From NCBI RefSeq assembly GCF_933775445.1, contig NC_065877.1, positions 34,732,694 to 34,796,693 of the forward strand: a stretch of DNA of 64,000 nucleotides, in the 5' to 3' direction. Source of the stretch: Argentina anserina (taxonomy: Eukaryota; Streptophyta; Magnoliopsida; Rosales; Rosaceae). The notes below the pieces were generated by a model, which searched no databases, had not been told where the DNA came from, and worked only from the letters and a program-made list of their open reading frames with translations. Both the position numbers and the translations under genes were made by a program. This document shows positions 48,894-60,409 of the stretch, piece by piece (within the stretch, counting starts at the first letter, position 1; the number at the start of each line of letters is the position of its first letter).

Positions 48894-51800
48894 TAAGTGC
48901 GTGTTTGGCGATTATCAATACCATCCAGGAGCGATGATCCGACTGCAGGCGGGCTCCCATCACATGCTCCTCGGTATTGATATGTCGTCGGGTACGCGAG
49001 AGTGTTAGGAGCCACACCTTATGGTTTGGTCCTGTAGAGAGTATTGTGACGATACTCCGATGATTCACCTCCTTCTGAAATTTCATGATTGATATCAGTC
49101 GGATCTATTTTGTCGAATTCGAGACTTCACATATATGACTGAGTGTTAATTGTTGAATGGTGATGAAATTGGAAAATGGCCGTGGACAGGGCCGAGGACG
49201 GACGAGAGGTCGAGGCCGAGTTAGGGCTGCAGGCCGAGTCCGCAATGTGGAGAACCTTTTTGAGGAGGCTGCTCCACTGGAAGGACAAGTTGATCTTGTT
49301 GCTATCGTTAGAGACGATAGTCGTGTGTTGAGGTTGATCAAGGACATGAGTGAGCTACTAGTGCTGTCATTTCATGACGCTTGGATCATATGGTAGCGGA
49401 CCACTGGATCGGAGTATTGGGACCTACTTGGTGATGATTGAGTACTCTGAGTTAGAAAAGAGGATGATAGCCATATTCATTTATTGATAGTTGGCAGTGG
49501 AGGGGTTAGGATTGATTCCTACGCCTATGGGAAACTCTTTATGTGTCACTTCGCTTTTGGAGTGTTCCTCGAAATTGGAGACAATGAAAGGCTTGTCCTA
49601 TTGTGATTGGAAGTAGAGAGTTCTCTGCTTATTTGATAGTGATTCCGGACCACACTATGATGTGATCTGAGGAATTGATTGGTTGAGGCCGCAGTACGCG
49701 GTGATTGATTGTGTGGACATGATGAGTTCTTTCATAGACCCAGGAAACCAGAGTTTCGTATCTGTGCCTCGAGTCGGATAATGCCATGATAGCTAGAGTC
49801 TTGGAAAATGTGGAGTTTGTGGATCTAGAAGTGGCTATCACAGACATTGTTCTACTATTCGAGTATAGTGAGGTGTTTCAGGAGATGCGGAGTTACCTTC
49901 TTCGAGAGTTGGTGATTTCCTTATTGATGATGTGCTTGGTATAGCATCTGTATCAAAGGCGCCTTATGGGATTGGGAAAGAACGAGTTTAAGGAATTGAA
50001 AGAGCAGATAGATGACATATTAGACCTAGGGTGCATCAAACCTAGTGTCTCAGCTTGAGTGGTGCCGGTGTTATTCGTGAATAAAAAGAAGTCTCATGCG
50101 GTTGAGTGTGAATTATAGGGGAATGATTAAGGTGACCATCAAGACTATGTATCATTTACCTAGGATTGATGATGTGTGTGATACGTCCTTAAGGTGGTGA
50201 TACAATTATTAAACTGAGATTCTCATACGTCGTGGTTGCGTTTCAACTCGTTTTGTTTCGGACATTGACAATTGAAGTTACACATTGTTCTTGGCTGAGC
50301 AAGAAATCTAATGTGTTAGAGAAATTTCATTTTTGACGTCACGAATTAATTATTTTGCTAGATGAGCATTTAATTGAGAACGCTGATCTTTCAGGATTTA
50401 ATTATTTTGGTGTTGGGGATTTGAACTTCACAATGCTACAGGTCCAAATGAGACGCAATGGCGGTGAAGTAACTCTATTGAAGGTAAGGTATGAGATGAC
50501 CTTAGCTTAATGGTGTTTTGACGAATTTTCGTGACAAGCACCTTCCAACCGATAAAGAAATGGTTGAAAAATCAATTTTCTTTTCAAGTGCAAGTGGTGT
50601 TAGTATGGGAAGACTTAGATGCACTTCTTCCCTCCATGCATCAGATTATTATTGTTGGATAAGGCGAAGTTGACTGAGGTGTTCAATAAGGGATAATTCT
50701 ACGATAAAGAGTAATCAATTATATTGCTGTTTGCGGAGAAGTTATGTTGGCCGAATGTGTCGACCATGAGAGTCCTTAATGAAAGTAAAGAAACAACTGT
50801 TTATAGTGGTGGTGTAGCAACCATTTTTGGGTTGATTTTGAGGAGACAATAGACCCAATAACCAGCTTCCGTTGTTGAATTAATTGCAGAACTTATTAGT
50901 ACTACGACGGTGGGGGAAATCAATATGTTAGATGATGCCACTGGGGCGTTTGTGTGGGACCGTATGTCATGAATTTGAGGCATGTATGAACCAGGGGGTA
51001 AAGTATATCTCGGTCGCGGTCTTGTAGGCTTTTGCGCTGTAAATTCGCTTAATTTTCATGTTTCACCGTTGTGGGATAAATACCACCTTGGTCTAACTTG
51101 TAAATTGTGGCACACCACTCAGGGAAGCAAGAAGCAGAAATTAATTTTCGATGGTAAGTTTTGATGAGAGGGGTAGGATGCGTGATGCATCTCTCTTGTG
51201 GTGGTGGTAGAATTTTCTACAGCCTTTTGCGTATATTAGTCGATTCTCTGGTGAACTGTTTGAGAGTAATTCATAGTCCAAGATGGTGTTCTGTGATGGT
51301 TGTGAACTCGATGAGTTAAGATTTCCTTATAGTGATAACGATACAAATAGGGTACTTGGGTGGGTATCATGCACGACAACTTTTATGGTTATAATAAGAT
51401 GATCTTGAAATAAGATTATTTTGTTGATTGGAAGGATTGGGAGATTCGTTATTCTAGCGATGCATTGTGGTGAAGTCATGAAGTTATTGTCGTGATAAAG
51501 CATGTTTATTTGAAAATCACTATGTGTAATGTAAGTAGGAGGCATGTGTTAACCATTGATTTGACTCATGTTAGATGTTGAGAGTTTTGACCCTGCTCAG
51601 TGGTAGGAGCTACCTCTTGACGTGAGGATAGTCTGTCAAATCGCAAGAGAGGGGTGAACTAGACAAAATAGGGCGTCAACGCCTCCATGCTGAAAACATC
51701 ATTATGTTTCGAGAGGATGATTATATTTTGAGTAGCTCACTTGCAACTATTATTGTTAGGACATGTGACAAATTGTCTAATGGAGGAAGTTTGAGGTAAC
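48894..51800 (+). pseudogene. Gypsy gag and pol remnants
   Basis: Near 49157-49396 is a short frame with an Arg/Gly-rich stretch (NGRGQGRGRTRGRGR) of gag type. Near 49960-50180 the translation resembles the start of a gypsy reverse transcriptase (KELKEQIDDILDLGCIKPS, then PVLFVNKKK), with stops and shifts. No protease or YxDD box is intact. The remaining sequence to 51800 has no readable domain. Confidence 0.65.
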
Positions 51801-51859
51801 AGCAGATAGGTTGAGAGCTCGTATGCTGGATTGTAAGGTAGCTGTGAAATCATTTGAGA

Positions 51860-52351
51860 TTGATTGAGTTCGCCTACAACGACAGTTACCATTCCAGCAT
51901 CGGCATGGTACCCTATGAGGCACTTAAGGTGGTCCATGTCGATCACCTATCTGTTGGGCCAAATTTGGGTGTAGTGAGATTTGGCAAGAAGGGAAAGTTG
52001 GCTCCGAGGTACGTTGGACCCTTTGACATACTTGAGAAGGTGGGCGAACTAGCTTATCGACTAGCCTTGCCTACTAGCATGTCAGGTGTACACAACGTCT
52101 TCCACATTTCCATGCTGAGGAAGTATGTACCAGATGAGTCACATGTGATTGATCATAGCACCATTGAGGTGAAGGAAAATGCTACATTTGTGGTCGAACC
52201 GGTTCGTATCCTGGATAGATCCACAAAGAAGCTACGGAGGAGAGAAGTGGGATTAGTCAAGGTATTGTGGAGTCACCATGATGAGGGTGATGCATCTTGG
52301 GAGCTAGAGTCAGACATGATGACCAGATATCCACAGCTGTTTGTTGAGTGA
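51860..52351 (+). pseudogene. Gypsy integrase C-terminal fragment
   Basis: An open frame (to the stop at 52349-52351) with FAYNDSYHSSIGMVPYEAL, then KLAPRYVGPFDILEKVG, SGVHNVFHISMLRKYVPD and a final WELESDMMTRYPQLF. These are the conserved end of gypsy integrases. The catalytic core is missing upstream, and the frame jumps from PYEAL to a later block, so an internal deletion is likely. Confidence 0.8.
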
Positions 52352-52391
52352 GCTTGAATTTCGGGACGAAATTCCTTTAAGGGGGGTAGAT

Positions 52392-55300
52392 TGTAATAAC
52401 CCCAATTTTTCAAAACGATATTTGGTTGAATTAAATTCTATTAAGTTGTGAAGTTGATTTAAACCGAATACGATTACTTGCAAACGTTACGAAACGGGAA
52501 CGGAAACGTTCCGAGAACGTTTAATAAGAAAACGTTACGTTTCCGAACGAATTTATCGACTTTTATTTCGTCGCTCGGTTGTGAAAACTTTCTTCACGAA
52601 AGTTGTAGAGCACGTCGATACGAATTCGTGGATATGTGACGCGTTCTAATCGGACGACGTACGTAAAAGTTATTAACGTCGGAAGTTAGTTTCCGATTTG
52701 GAAACTAGTATAAATAGAATGATTTAGAGATTAGGGTTTCCATTTCAGGAAAACCCATTCTCTCACTCTCTCCAAACAGCCGCCCCCCTTTTTCTCTCTC
52801 TCTCTCTCTCTCGGCTCTCTCTCCTTCCCCCGACTCCCCCTTCTTCAAGAAATTCCACCAAGACCGGACGAACTCCGGCTCCGTGCTGCTCACCGCCGGT
52901 CGCTGCTCCACCACAACACGTCTGCATCCTTCCCGAAGCAAGACGCGCCTTCCTTCGTCGCGGTGGATCGACACCGAGCCTTCCCCCCTCCGAAAACTCC
53001 ATTGCCGACGATCTCCTCATCCAGGTGGTTGTGTGCTACACCGCTCCTCCCTACGGCATCACGAGTTCCCCCTCGCCAAAACCCAAGCTCGCCACACCGC
53101 CCCTCACCCGAGCCGAGCACTGCCGATCCGACAAGCTTCGGTGCATCCAAGAGTTTGATTAGGTGAGTTTTACGTTTGTTTGGTTGTGTTGATGGGTTGT
53201 TGAAATTTTTGGAATCGAATTGGAGTGATTTTGGAGAAGATCGGAGGAAGGAGGGTATGGTAGACACCGCCGCCTTAGGCGGCGCGTGTGGGAGTGTGTA
53301 AGAGTCTAGGAGCGGCATGAGGCAGTGGAGGAGGAAGGGAAAAGAAAAGGGAGTGATTTTGGGCCGGGGTGGCGTCACACGCGCCGTGGGTGGCTTCGGC
53401 GAGTGAGCCCCACGCGCCGCCTGCCGGCGGGTGGCGCGTGTGCCCCACGCGCCGCCACGTGCGGCGGTGTGAAAATATTTTCCGATAGGGGTATTTTGGT
53501 AATTTACTGAAATGTAAATGTAAATTTTATTTACTGCGGTAAATGTAATTAAATTTTACCTTCGGTAAATGTAATTATAAATTACTTTCAGTAAATGTAA
53601 AAAGTAATTTGTAAAAGGGTAATTTAGTAAATTTTATTTACTGAGTTGTATTTACATTTAAATCGTACGTATACGTACAAAAATACGTATTAATATTTAT
53701 ACGTACAGAAAATACGTATTAATATTTATACGTACAGAAATACGTATTATTATTTATACGTATAGAAATACGTATTTAATATTTATACGTACAGAAATAC
53801 GTATATAATATTTATACGTACAGAAATACGTATATAGTATTATACGTACAGAAATACGTATTAATTGAGTATTGTACAGTAACCGTGAATAGTGAACAGT
53901 GGACAGTAACTTCGTATAAACCAAAATTGCTGAACAGTAACCGTATATTACTGTTTTGGCATTTAAAGGTTTACGAAACGATTCTAAATTCTTTTCTTAT
54001 TCTTTTAAGGTGATCGTTAAATCGAGGAAAGGAATTAGCTTCGCGAATTGTGGAATTACGCTCAAGTCAATAAGGTGAGTAAAATCTCACTGATTTACGA
54101 ATCTACCCTCGCGGTGATTCAACATTTTTGCAAGTGTGTTTATTAAATGAATTACAACATGTATATAATTTAGTGAGCTACATATATACAGTATAAATGG
54201 TAATAAGTACATATATATATATATAGTTCATTAAATTACTTACTGTTATTAATTCATTGAAAATAGTCATTTCGGTGACAGAAAAATTGTGCATGTGTAT
54301 GTGATTTCAATGGTACGATATGATGTGAGATTATCGTACGTAATTTTTCAGGTGTTTATGAAATATGACATGTATAGGATATAGTGGACTATGTATATGC
54401 GGTATAAATGGTAAATAAATACGAATATATATAGTTTGCTATATAATATACTGTTATGATTTTTATTATGGATATATTGTGAAAGTTTTAAAACGTACAA
54501 TATGATGAGTGATTATTGTACATGATTTTATCACGGAAAATGTGAAATATTGTGATTTGTTTCGGACGTGATGTGTGATACAATATGATGTGAGATTATT
54601 GTACATGTGATTTTATCACGGAAAATGTGAAATATTGTGATTTGTCTTCGGACGTGATTTGTGGTACAATATGATGTGAGATTATTGTACATGTGAGGCA
54701 AGTCGGAACCTAGCCTTTGGCCGGGCGAAAGTTACGATACAGTTAGAGCTCTAGTCTGTCTGCCATAGTACTGCATGGAGGTAACGGGTGGTTATCTGAT
54801 CATGGGTACTCAGCTTGTTTGGATGTTGGGTGGCGGGTGGTTACCCAACATCAGCGGTATACTAAGTGAGGGGTAACGGATGTGTACCAGCGCTCATTAG
54901 TTACCATTTTGTGAAAGTATTTGAGTAACCAGATGGGTTGCTCGTTTTCTCATGATTTTCATTATGCTGTGTTGATGTGGAGTTGTGTCTTTTATGAGAC
55001 GAGAGTTATTTTAATATTTTACTCATACGAGCTGTAAAGCTTACCGGGTTTGTGTTGCAATCCCGGTGCACCAATTACAATGGTGTAGAGGATACTTCCG
55101 CAGGTGCTGAGTAGTGGTGATTGAGTGACGACTCCGAAGACTCGAAGTCGATCGCATCCAGTCGTGGTGAAGTTCCAGCGTGGATTGTGTGTGTGATTTG
55201 GTGTGATTTTATTTGTGAGGTTGTGAGGATTATACAATTCCATTTGTTATATGTTGAATTATCATTTGGGTTTGTAATAATCGGCTTGACCGAGTTATAT

Positions 55301-55419
55301 TTTAAACTCAGATGGGATCCGCTGTTACGCTTTAATGATTTCGATTTATTTGAGATTATTTGGTGTTTAACGACTTTAGAATTTTGAGTTTTTAAGCTCG
55401 AAATTTCGGGGTCGTTACA
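52392..55419 (+). repeat. 3' LTR of the gypsy element (3,028 bp)
   Basis: Same length as 45851-48878 and the same sequence at every place compared, offset 6,541 bp. It directly follows the purine tract. Confidence 0.93.
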
Positions 55420-55424
55420 TTACT

Positions 55425-57716
55425 TCCGCCCACCTTATTAATCGTCTTCCATCTCGTGTCCTTCAAGGGAAAGTTCCCTATGAGGTGCTTGCATCTCACG
55501 TCTCCTTACCCTCTTTTCATAATCTTCCTGCCCGTGTTTTCGGTTGTGTTGCTTTTGTTCATCTTCCACAACATCAGCGTTCTAAGTTGGATGCCCGGGC
55601 AATTAAATGTGTGTTTGTTGGGTACGGAGGACATCAGAAAGGATACCGGTGCTATCATCCCCCTACTCGGAAGTACTATGTCACTATGGATGTTACCTTT
55701 TTTGAGGATATGAGTTATTTTTCCTCTTCTGATACTACTCTTCAGGGGGAGAATTCATATTTTGAAGAGTCATATCATGGAAAGGGGGAGACAAGTGAGC
55801 CAGTCGATGTGGTAACAGGTCCCGTTGAGATTACCAAAGTATCAGCCACACAAGCGCCACCAGAGGTTGTCACTCAATCAATTGAGACACCAGAAGCTGA
55901 CAACACAACTGCCCCTCATGTCTCCCGTATCACTGTTTATACCCCTGACCAATGCTCTCCTGGTACAGAAGATCACTCATCTGAGGTTAGTCATTCTATT
56001 AAGGATACTAGTAGACAATATGTTTTGCCAAATAGGTCTACTCGGGGACAACCAACAAAAAAATATGAGCCTACCCTTCAGACTAAAGCCAAGTATCCAG
56101 TGGTAAATTTTATATCTACCAAAAGATTATCTAAGTCATATGAGTCATTTGTGAATCAAATATCTACTGTATCAGTACCTAACAAAGTGCAGGATGCATT
56201 GGGAGATCCAAAATGGAGGAAAGCAATGGAGGAAGAAATGGAAGCATTACAAAAGAACAATACTTGGGAGCTTGTACCTCCACCATATGGCAAGAAAACT
56301 GTAGGATGTCGTTGGGTGTTTACAGTAAAACATAATCCAGATGGGTCAGTCAGCCGGTATAAAGCACGCCTAGTAGCAAAGGGGTACACCCAGACATATG
56401 GCATAGACTATGATGAGACATTTGCACTTGTGGCAAAGATGAACACTATCCGGGTATTGCTCTCTGTCTCTGCTAACTTGAATTGGCCACTTAGGCAGTT
56501 TGATGTCAAGAATGCATTCATTCATGGAGAACTAACAGAGGAAGTATACATGGATCTTCCGCCTGGATATGTGGCCACCTCCCCAAGTAACTCCGTATGC
56601 AGATTGAGAAAGTCTTTGTATGGTCTTAAACAGTCACCTCGTGCTTGGTTCGGAAGATTCTCACAATTCATGAGGAAACTTGGCTACAGACAAAGTAATT
56701 CAGACCACACGTTATTTCTCAAACATCAACAAAGGAAGGTAACAGCCCTAATTATATATGTTGATGATATGGTAGTTACTGGGAATGATACTGTTGAGGT
56801 GGATAGATTACAGAAACAGCTTGCCACAGAGTTTGAGATGAAGGACCTAGGTACACTCAAGTACTTCTTAGACATTGAAGTAGCCCGGGGAAGCAAATGT
56901 ATCTATCTGTGTCAAAGGAAGTACATCCTTGATCTACTAACAGAGACAGGTATGTTGGACTGCACTCCCATTGATACTCCTATTGAGCAGAACCACCGGT
57001 TAGCAGAGTATCCAGATCAAATCCCCACTGACAAACCGCGTTATCAGAGGCTAGTCGGGCGCCTGATTTATCTATCACATACCAGACCAGATGTTGCGTA
57101 TGCAGTAAGTGTAGTAAGTTAGTTCATGCATAACCCCAGTGATGACCACATGGATGCTGTTGTAAGGATCTTGAGGTACTTGAAGTCAGCCCCAGGGAGA
57201 GGAGTAATGTTTTCTAATCACAACAATATCGTTGATGTTTGTGGTTTCATAGATGCAGACTGGGCTGGAAACATTACAGATCGGAGGTCAACATCAGGGT
57301 ATTTTACCTTTGTTGGAGGTAACCTTGTTACATGGAGGAGTAAGAAACAAAATGTGGTGGCTCGATCTAGTGCTGAAGCAGAATACAGAGGTATGGCTCA
57401 GGGAGTGTGCGAGTTGTTGTGGATTAGGAATTTGCTACAAGATTTGGGTGTTAAACCTAAGAATGCTATACAACTATACTGTGACAACAAGGCAGCTATT
57501 AATATTTCACAGAATCCTGTGCAACATGATCGTACAAAACATGTAGAGGTTGATCGTCACTTTATAAAAGAGAAGTTAGACGCTGAGATCATTTGCTTTC
57601 CGTTTGTTCCTACAGAAGAGCAACTTGCAGATATACTCACCAAAGGAGTGTCCAAGAATGTTTTTTATGACTCACTTTGCAAGTTGGGCATGGTTGATGT
57701 GTATGCGCCAACTTGA
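55425..57716 (+). pseudogene. Copia polyprotein, C-terminal part (integrase end, RT, RNase H)
   Basis: The copia frame resumes after the gypsy insert. It carries the end of integrase, a Ser/Thr-rich linker, then RT (NTWELVPPP, CRWVFTVKHNPDGS, ARLVAKGYTQ, DVKNAFIHGEL, SLYGLKQSPRAW) with the catalytic IIYVDDMVV box. RNase H follows (DADWAGNITDRRSTSGY, ARSSAEAEYRGMA, YCDNKAAI). One TAG stop (57120-57122) interrupts the frame between RT and RNase H where related elements usually have a glutamine codon. The rest stays open to TGA at 57714-57716, next to the purine tract. Confidence 0.92.
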
Positions 57717-57723
57717 GGGGGAG

Positions 57724-57870
57724 TGTTAGTGGAATGAAGTAGGTGTGAGTAGTAGGTATAGTGGTGGAGATAGTGGAGTGAGTAGGTGAATGAATTAGCC
57801 TATATATAGGAAGCAATTTGTATATGAATCATCAATCAAAATTCAGAAGCAACAATAAGTATTTCCCACT
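57724..57870 (+). repeat. 3' LTR of the copia element
   Basis: Identical on reading to 42967-43113, also ending in CT. Confidence 0.9.
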
Positions 57871-57875
57871 TTTGT

Positions 57876-59535
57876 AACGCCGCATAAATGAGAAAATATG
57901 TCATTTTTAGAATTGTGATCTCCGACGTGTGGAGTTTATGTGTCATTTTTTATGTCTATTATATTGGAAAATCTTGACTCATCTTTAAACCGTCCTACAA
58001 ATGCATGTGAAGCTAACCAAATCGATACAAGTAGTTGCTTCTAGTGTATGCAACAATTGAATGTTGAGCATGGGTTCAACAAGTATGAGGGGGGAATAAA
58101 TAGTCATATTCCTCTCGAATAGGAAGGACAGTCTCTGATCTGCAACATTAGGCATTAGCCCTTCCTCTCCGAATAGGATTGCAAATTGAAGCTTCTTTCT
58201 TTCATGGTCCACTTATACAAACAAACTTGATGATAACCATCACATAAATGAGAAAGGATGAAGCTCACGCAATTTGCTATATAGAAACGACGGAGTCGTG
58301 GATTGCACGGTGCATTGGAGAAAGAAGGAGGAAAGGTAATACCTTATTGTACTACTCATGTTCTTTCATGTGAGCATGATCCAACTTCCACATGGGAGAT
58401 TGCCTACATATATTTAGTTTGGCCCAGCCACTTGACTACTTAGTCAAAAGTTCTAATAATCTCATCCTCCATTCCTGCTTCATCCTCTACTACACTTGAG
58501 CTTATTGCTTAACAATTTGGTGCATCATTGATCATTTGATCGTAATCATTTTGATCTTGATGGTTATTTGATGCAAAATTCTTAATAATCAGTGGTTTTT
58601 ATCCCTTTGCCTTTCAAATGCTCGTCACCTGGTAGACATAAAAATGTGACCATCTGATGAACTAGACCTTCTAATGCGACACCCTCAAAATTATATCTCT
58701 ATAATCATCACTCAATATGGAAGGGGCATGTTTCTTTTATGTGTATGTCTATCACTACCTATATAGGTTCTATACTTCTATTGATCATGAGATCGTTGCC
58801 ATTAGTACGTTTTTTTTTCTTTTTCTTTTTGAGGACGGGAGCCATTAGTACGTTTTGTCTTCGGTAAATTTCTCTACAGGTAATTCGCCACAGAGGCTAT
58901 GAGCATTATGATCAAAGCAATTGGGAAGAGAATTACAAGAAATTACTGCTTATTCTTTCTGTGAGCATTTGCTTCATTTTGTGCTGTCAATCACACAGCG
59001 GTAAAAACTGGAAAGTAACATGATCAAAGTTACATAAAATCGATGAAATTTGATTTGATATAGACTGAGTCACTGTTGTCTAATCTATCTTGAAGATGAT
59101 TCTTGTTCTTCTTCTGTTCACACCCTCGGCCCCTTCTGCTGAGGCCCACGATAAGTGGTCTCGCCTAGCCCTTACTCGGCTTCCCGTAGCCTGCTTAGGC
59201 CCAAATCACAGTTTTGGCGGGCTGGGCCTTCTGTCTAAACCGGAACTTTCTGCATATAACGGTTATATGCTCATCTCATGTACGTAACCTCCTGATGAAC
59301 CAGACCTCTTGTTTATATACCCTCAAGGGCTCAAATTGTAAACTATAGAATTCATTGAATACATTTGTTTTTTTTTTATACAAAAGAAGCAGATCGACAC
59401 TATAAATTTAGAGGGTTTGTGCAAGTTACAATTTCCCAACCAGCAGATCGTCTGGTTCATGTCACAGGAAAAGGGCTTAATTAGCAAAGAATCTTGTCAC
59501 AAATTTCCCTAAACTTCTTGTGGAAACACTTAACC
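57876..59535. other. Intergenic
   Basis: AT-rich with no supported gene. The open frame at 59090-59287 lacks family features. Confidence 0.45.
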
Positions 59536-59539
59536 AGTT

Positions 59540-59790
59540 CTAGATATCCGGATACACTTCGTTAGGATTTTCATTCCGCACCTCTCTCAACAAGCCATAG
59601 CTGGCTGTTTCTTTCTCCTCCAGCTTCGGCACGAGATTATGATATAATTCTCAACATGCTGCCTGTCGCTTTAAAACAGCATGAGGACGTTCTGCCATGG
59701 ACTCGCGCATGGCAAAAGCAAAAGCATGAACTGCAGCTTTCTGATCAAAATTACTAACTGGCAAAGAATGTTGTGGAAGCTCCCACCGGT
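59540..59790 (-). pseudogene. Unidentified coding-like fragment with one in-frame stop
   Basis: One minus-strand frame reads as ordinary protein (SNFDQKAAVHAFAFAMRES, RPHAVLKRQAAC), meets one TGA (59653-59651), and continues 36 codons in the same frame (ELYHNLVPKLEEKETASYG ... NPNEVYPDI) to TAG at 59542-59540. A second frame (59874-59754) also reads protein-like (QTNYYSDWLTATPTFGRFS, ending FFAS). I do not recognise the family. It may be a decayed gene end, or further exons of the small gene just upstream. Confidence 0.35.
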
Positions 59791-59874
59791 GAAAAACGAC
59801 CAAAGGTTGGAGTGGCAGTCAGCCAGTCGCTATAATAGTTTGTCTGTTTGATTACCTCTGGTATCTTATATTCC

Positions 59875-60403
59875 CTACATAACGCACAACAGTTCATCAC
59901 AGATGACTTGGAACGAAACAGACGAAAATACTAATCCACTGTCAAACAAAGTAGTGTTCATAATTAAGCCTCCGACGCTTTTCCACAGCTGCTCTCTTTC
60001 CTTCTCCTCCTAGGAAAACGCAATACGCAGGATACATTTCCAAGTTGAGCTAAGTAAACACAATACAAACACATACATGGAATAGTGAAACCCTGACACT
60101 CGCACACACCTGCAACTTCTTCAGCTTTCTTTTAAGCAATGATCTCACCTTCAATGCCTCTCTTGTACACTCTTCCACAATCCTAAATCACATTCATAAA
60201 AAATTCAATTGAAATACACAACACAAGAATGTGATCAGTAAATTTTTCACACACCTCATTGTTTCGCTTCCTTTTGTTCCTTCCGATTGTATGGTTACCA
60301 GAACAGTTCTTCATACTAAGCATTCAAGTTTCATCCGAAGAATATTCGATTCAGTAAAAATAAAAAACGTACTGGGGCCAAACCTGAAATCCATATTTTT
60401 CAT
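59875..60403 (-). CDS. Small four-exon gene, hypothetical protein
   Basis: Four minus-strand exons can be joined with GT-AG borders and consistent phases: 60403-60384, 60308-60255, 60182-60110 and 60009-59875. They give 93 residues. The first 49 residues (MKNMDFRTVLVTIQSEGTK ... EECTREALKVRSLLKRKLKKLQ) end in a basic, helix-prone stretch that continues into EEKEREQLWKS, so a short coiled coil is likely. No known domain or signal peptide is seen. The last exon is the weakest part; a splice inside it to coding-like sequence at 59754-59874 is possible. Support is splice consensus and open phase only, with no homology. Confidence 0.45.
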
Positions 60404-60409
60404 ATCCAG

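Larger units (their letters stand above)
45846..55424 (+). mobile_element. Young, defective Ty3/gypsy retrotransposon nested in the copia element
   Basis: The body runs 45851-55419 (9,569 bp), flanked by a perfect 5-bp duplication TTACT (45846-45850 and 55420-55424). The two LTRs are 3,028 bp each and I see no difference between them. The primer site tggtatcagagcc is at 48881-48893 and the purine tract aaggggggtaga at 52379-52390. The interior is only 3.5 kb. It holds a short Arg/Gly-rich gag-like piece, a reverse-transcriptase piece full of stops, and an intact integrase C-terminal piece. It cannot supply its own enzymes, so its recent movement must have used proteins from a relative. The integrase end resembles chromovirus (Tekay/Del-like) elements, though a chromodomain is not evident. 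Confidence 0.95.
42962..57875 (+). mobile_element. Ty1/copia retrotransposon, split by a nested gypsy element
   Basis: Two 147-bp LTRs, identical on reading (42967-43113 and 57724-57870), flanked by a perfect 5-bp duplication TTTGT (42962-42966 and 57871-57875). The primer-binding site tggtatcagagcc (43114-43126) directly follows the 5' LTR and matches the initiator-Met tRNA 3' end. A purine tract (gagggggag, to 57723) precedes the 3' LTR. Without the insert at 45851-55419 the element is about 5.3 kb and has gag, protease, integrase, reverse transcriptase and RNase H in copia order. The LTRs begin TG but end CT, not CA. The insertion and an in-frame stop leave it unable to make its full polyprotein. 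Confidence 0.95.
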
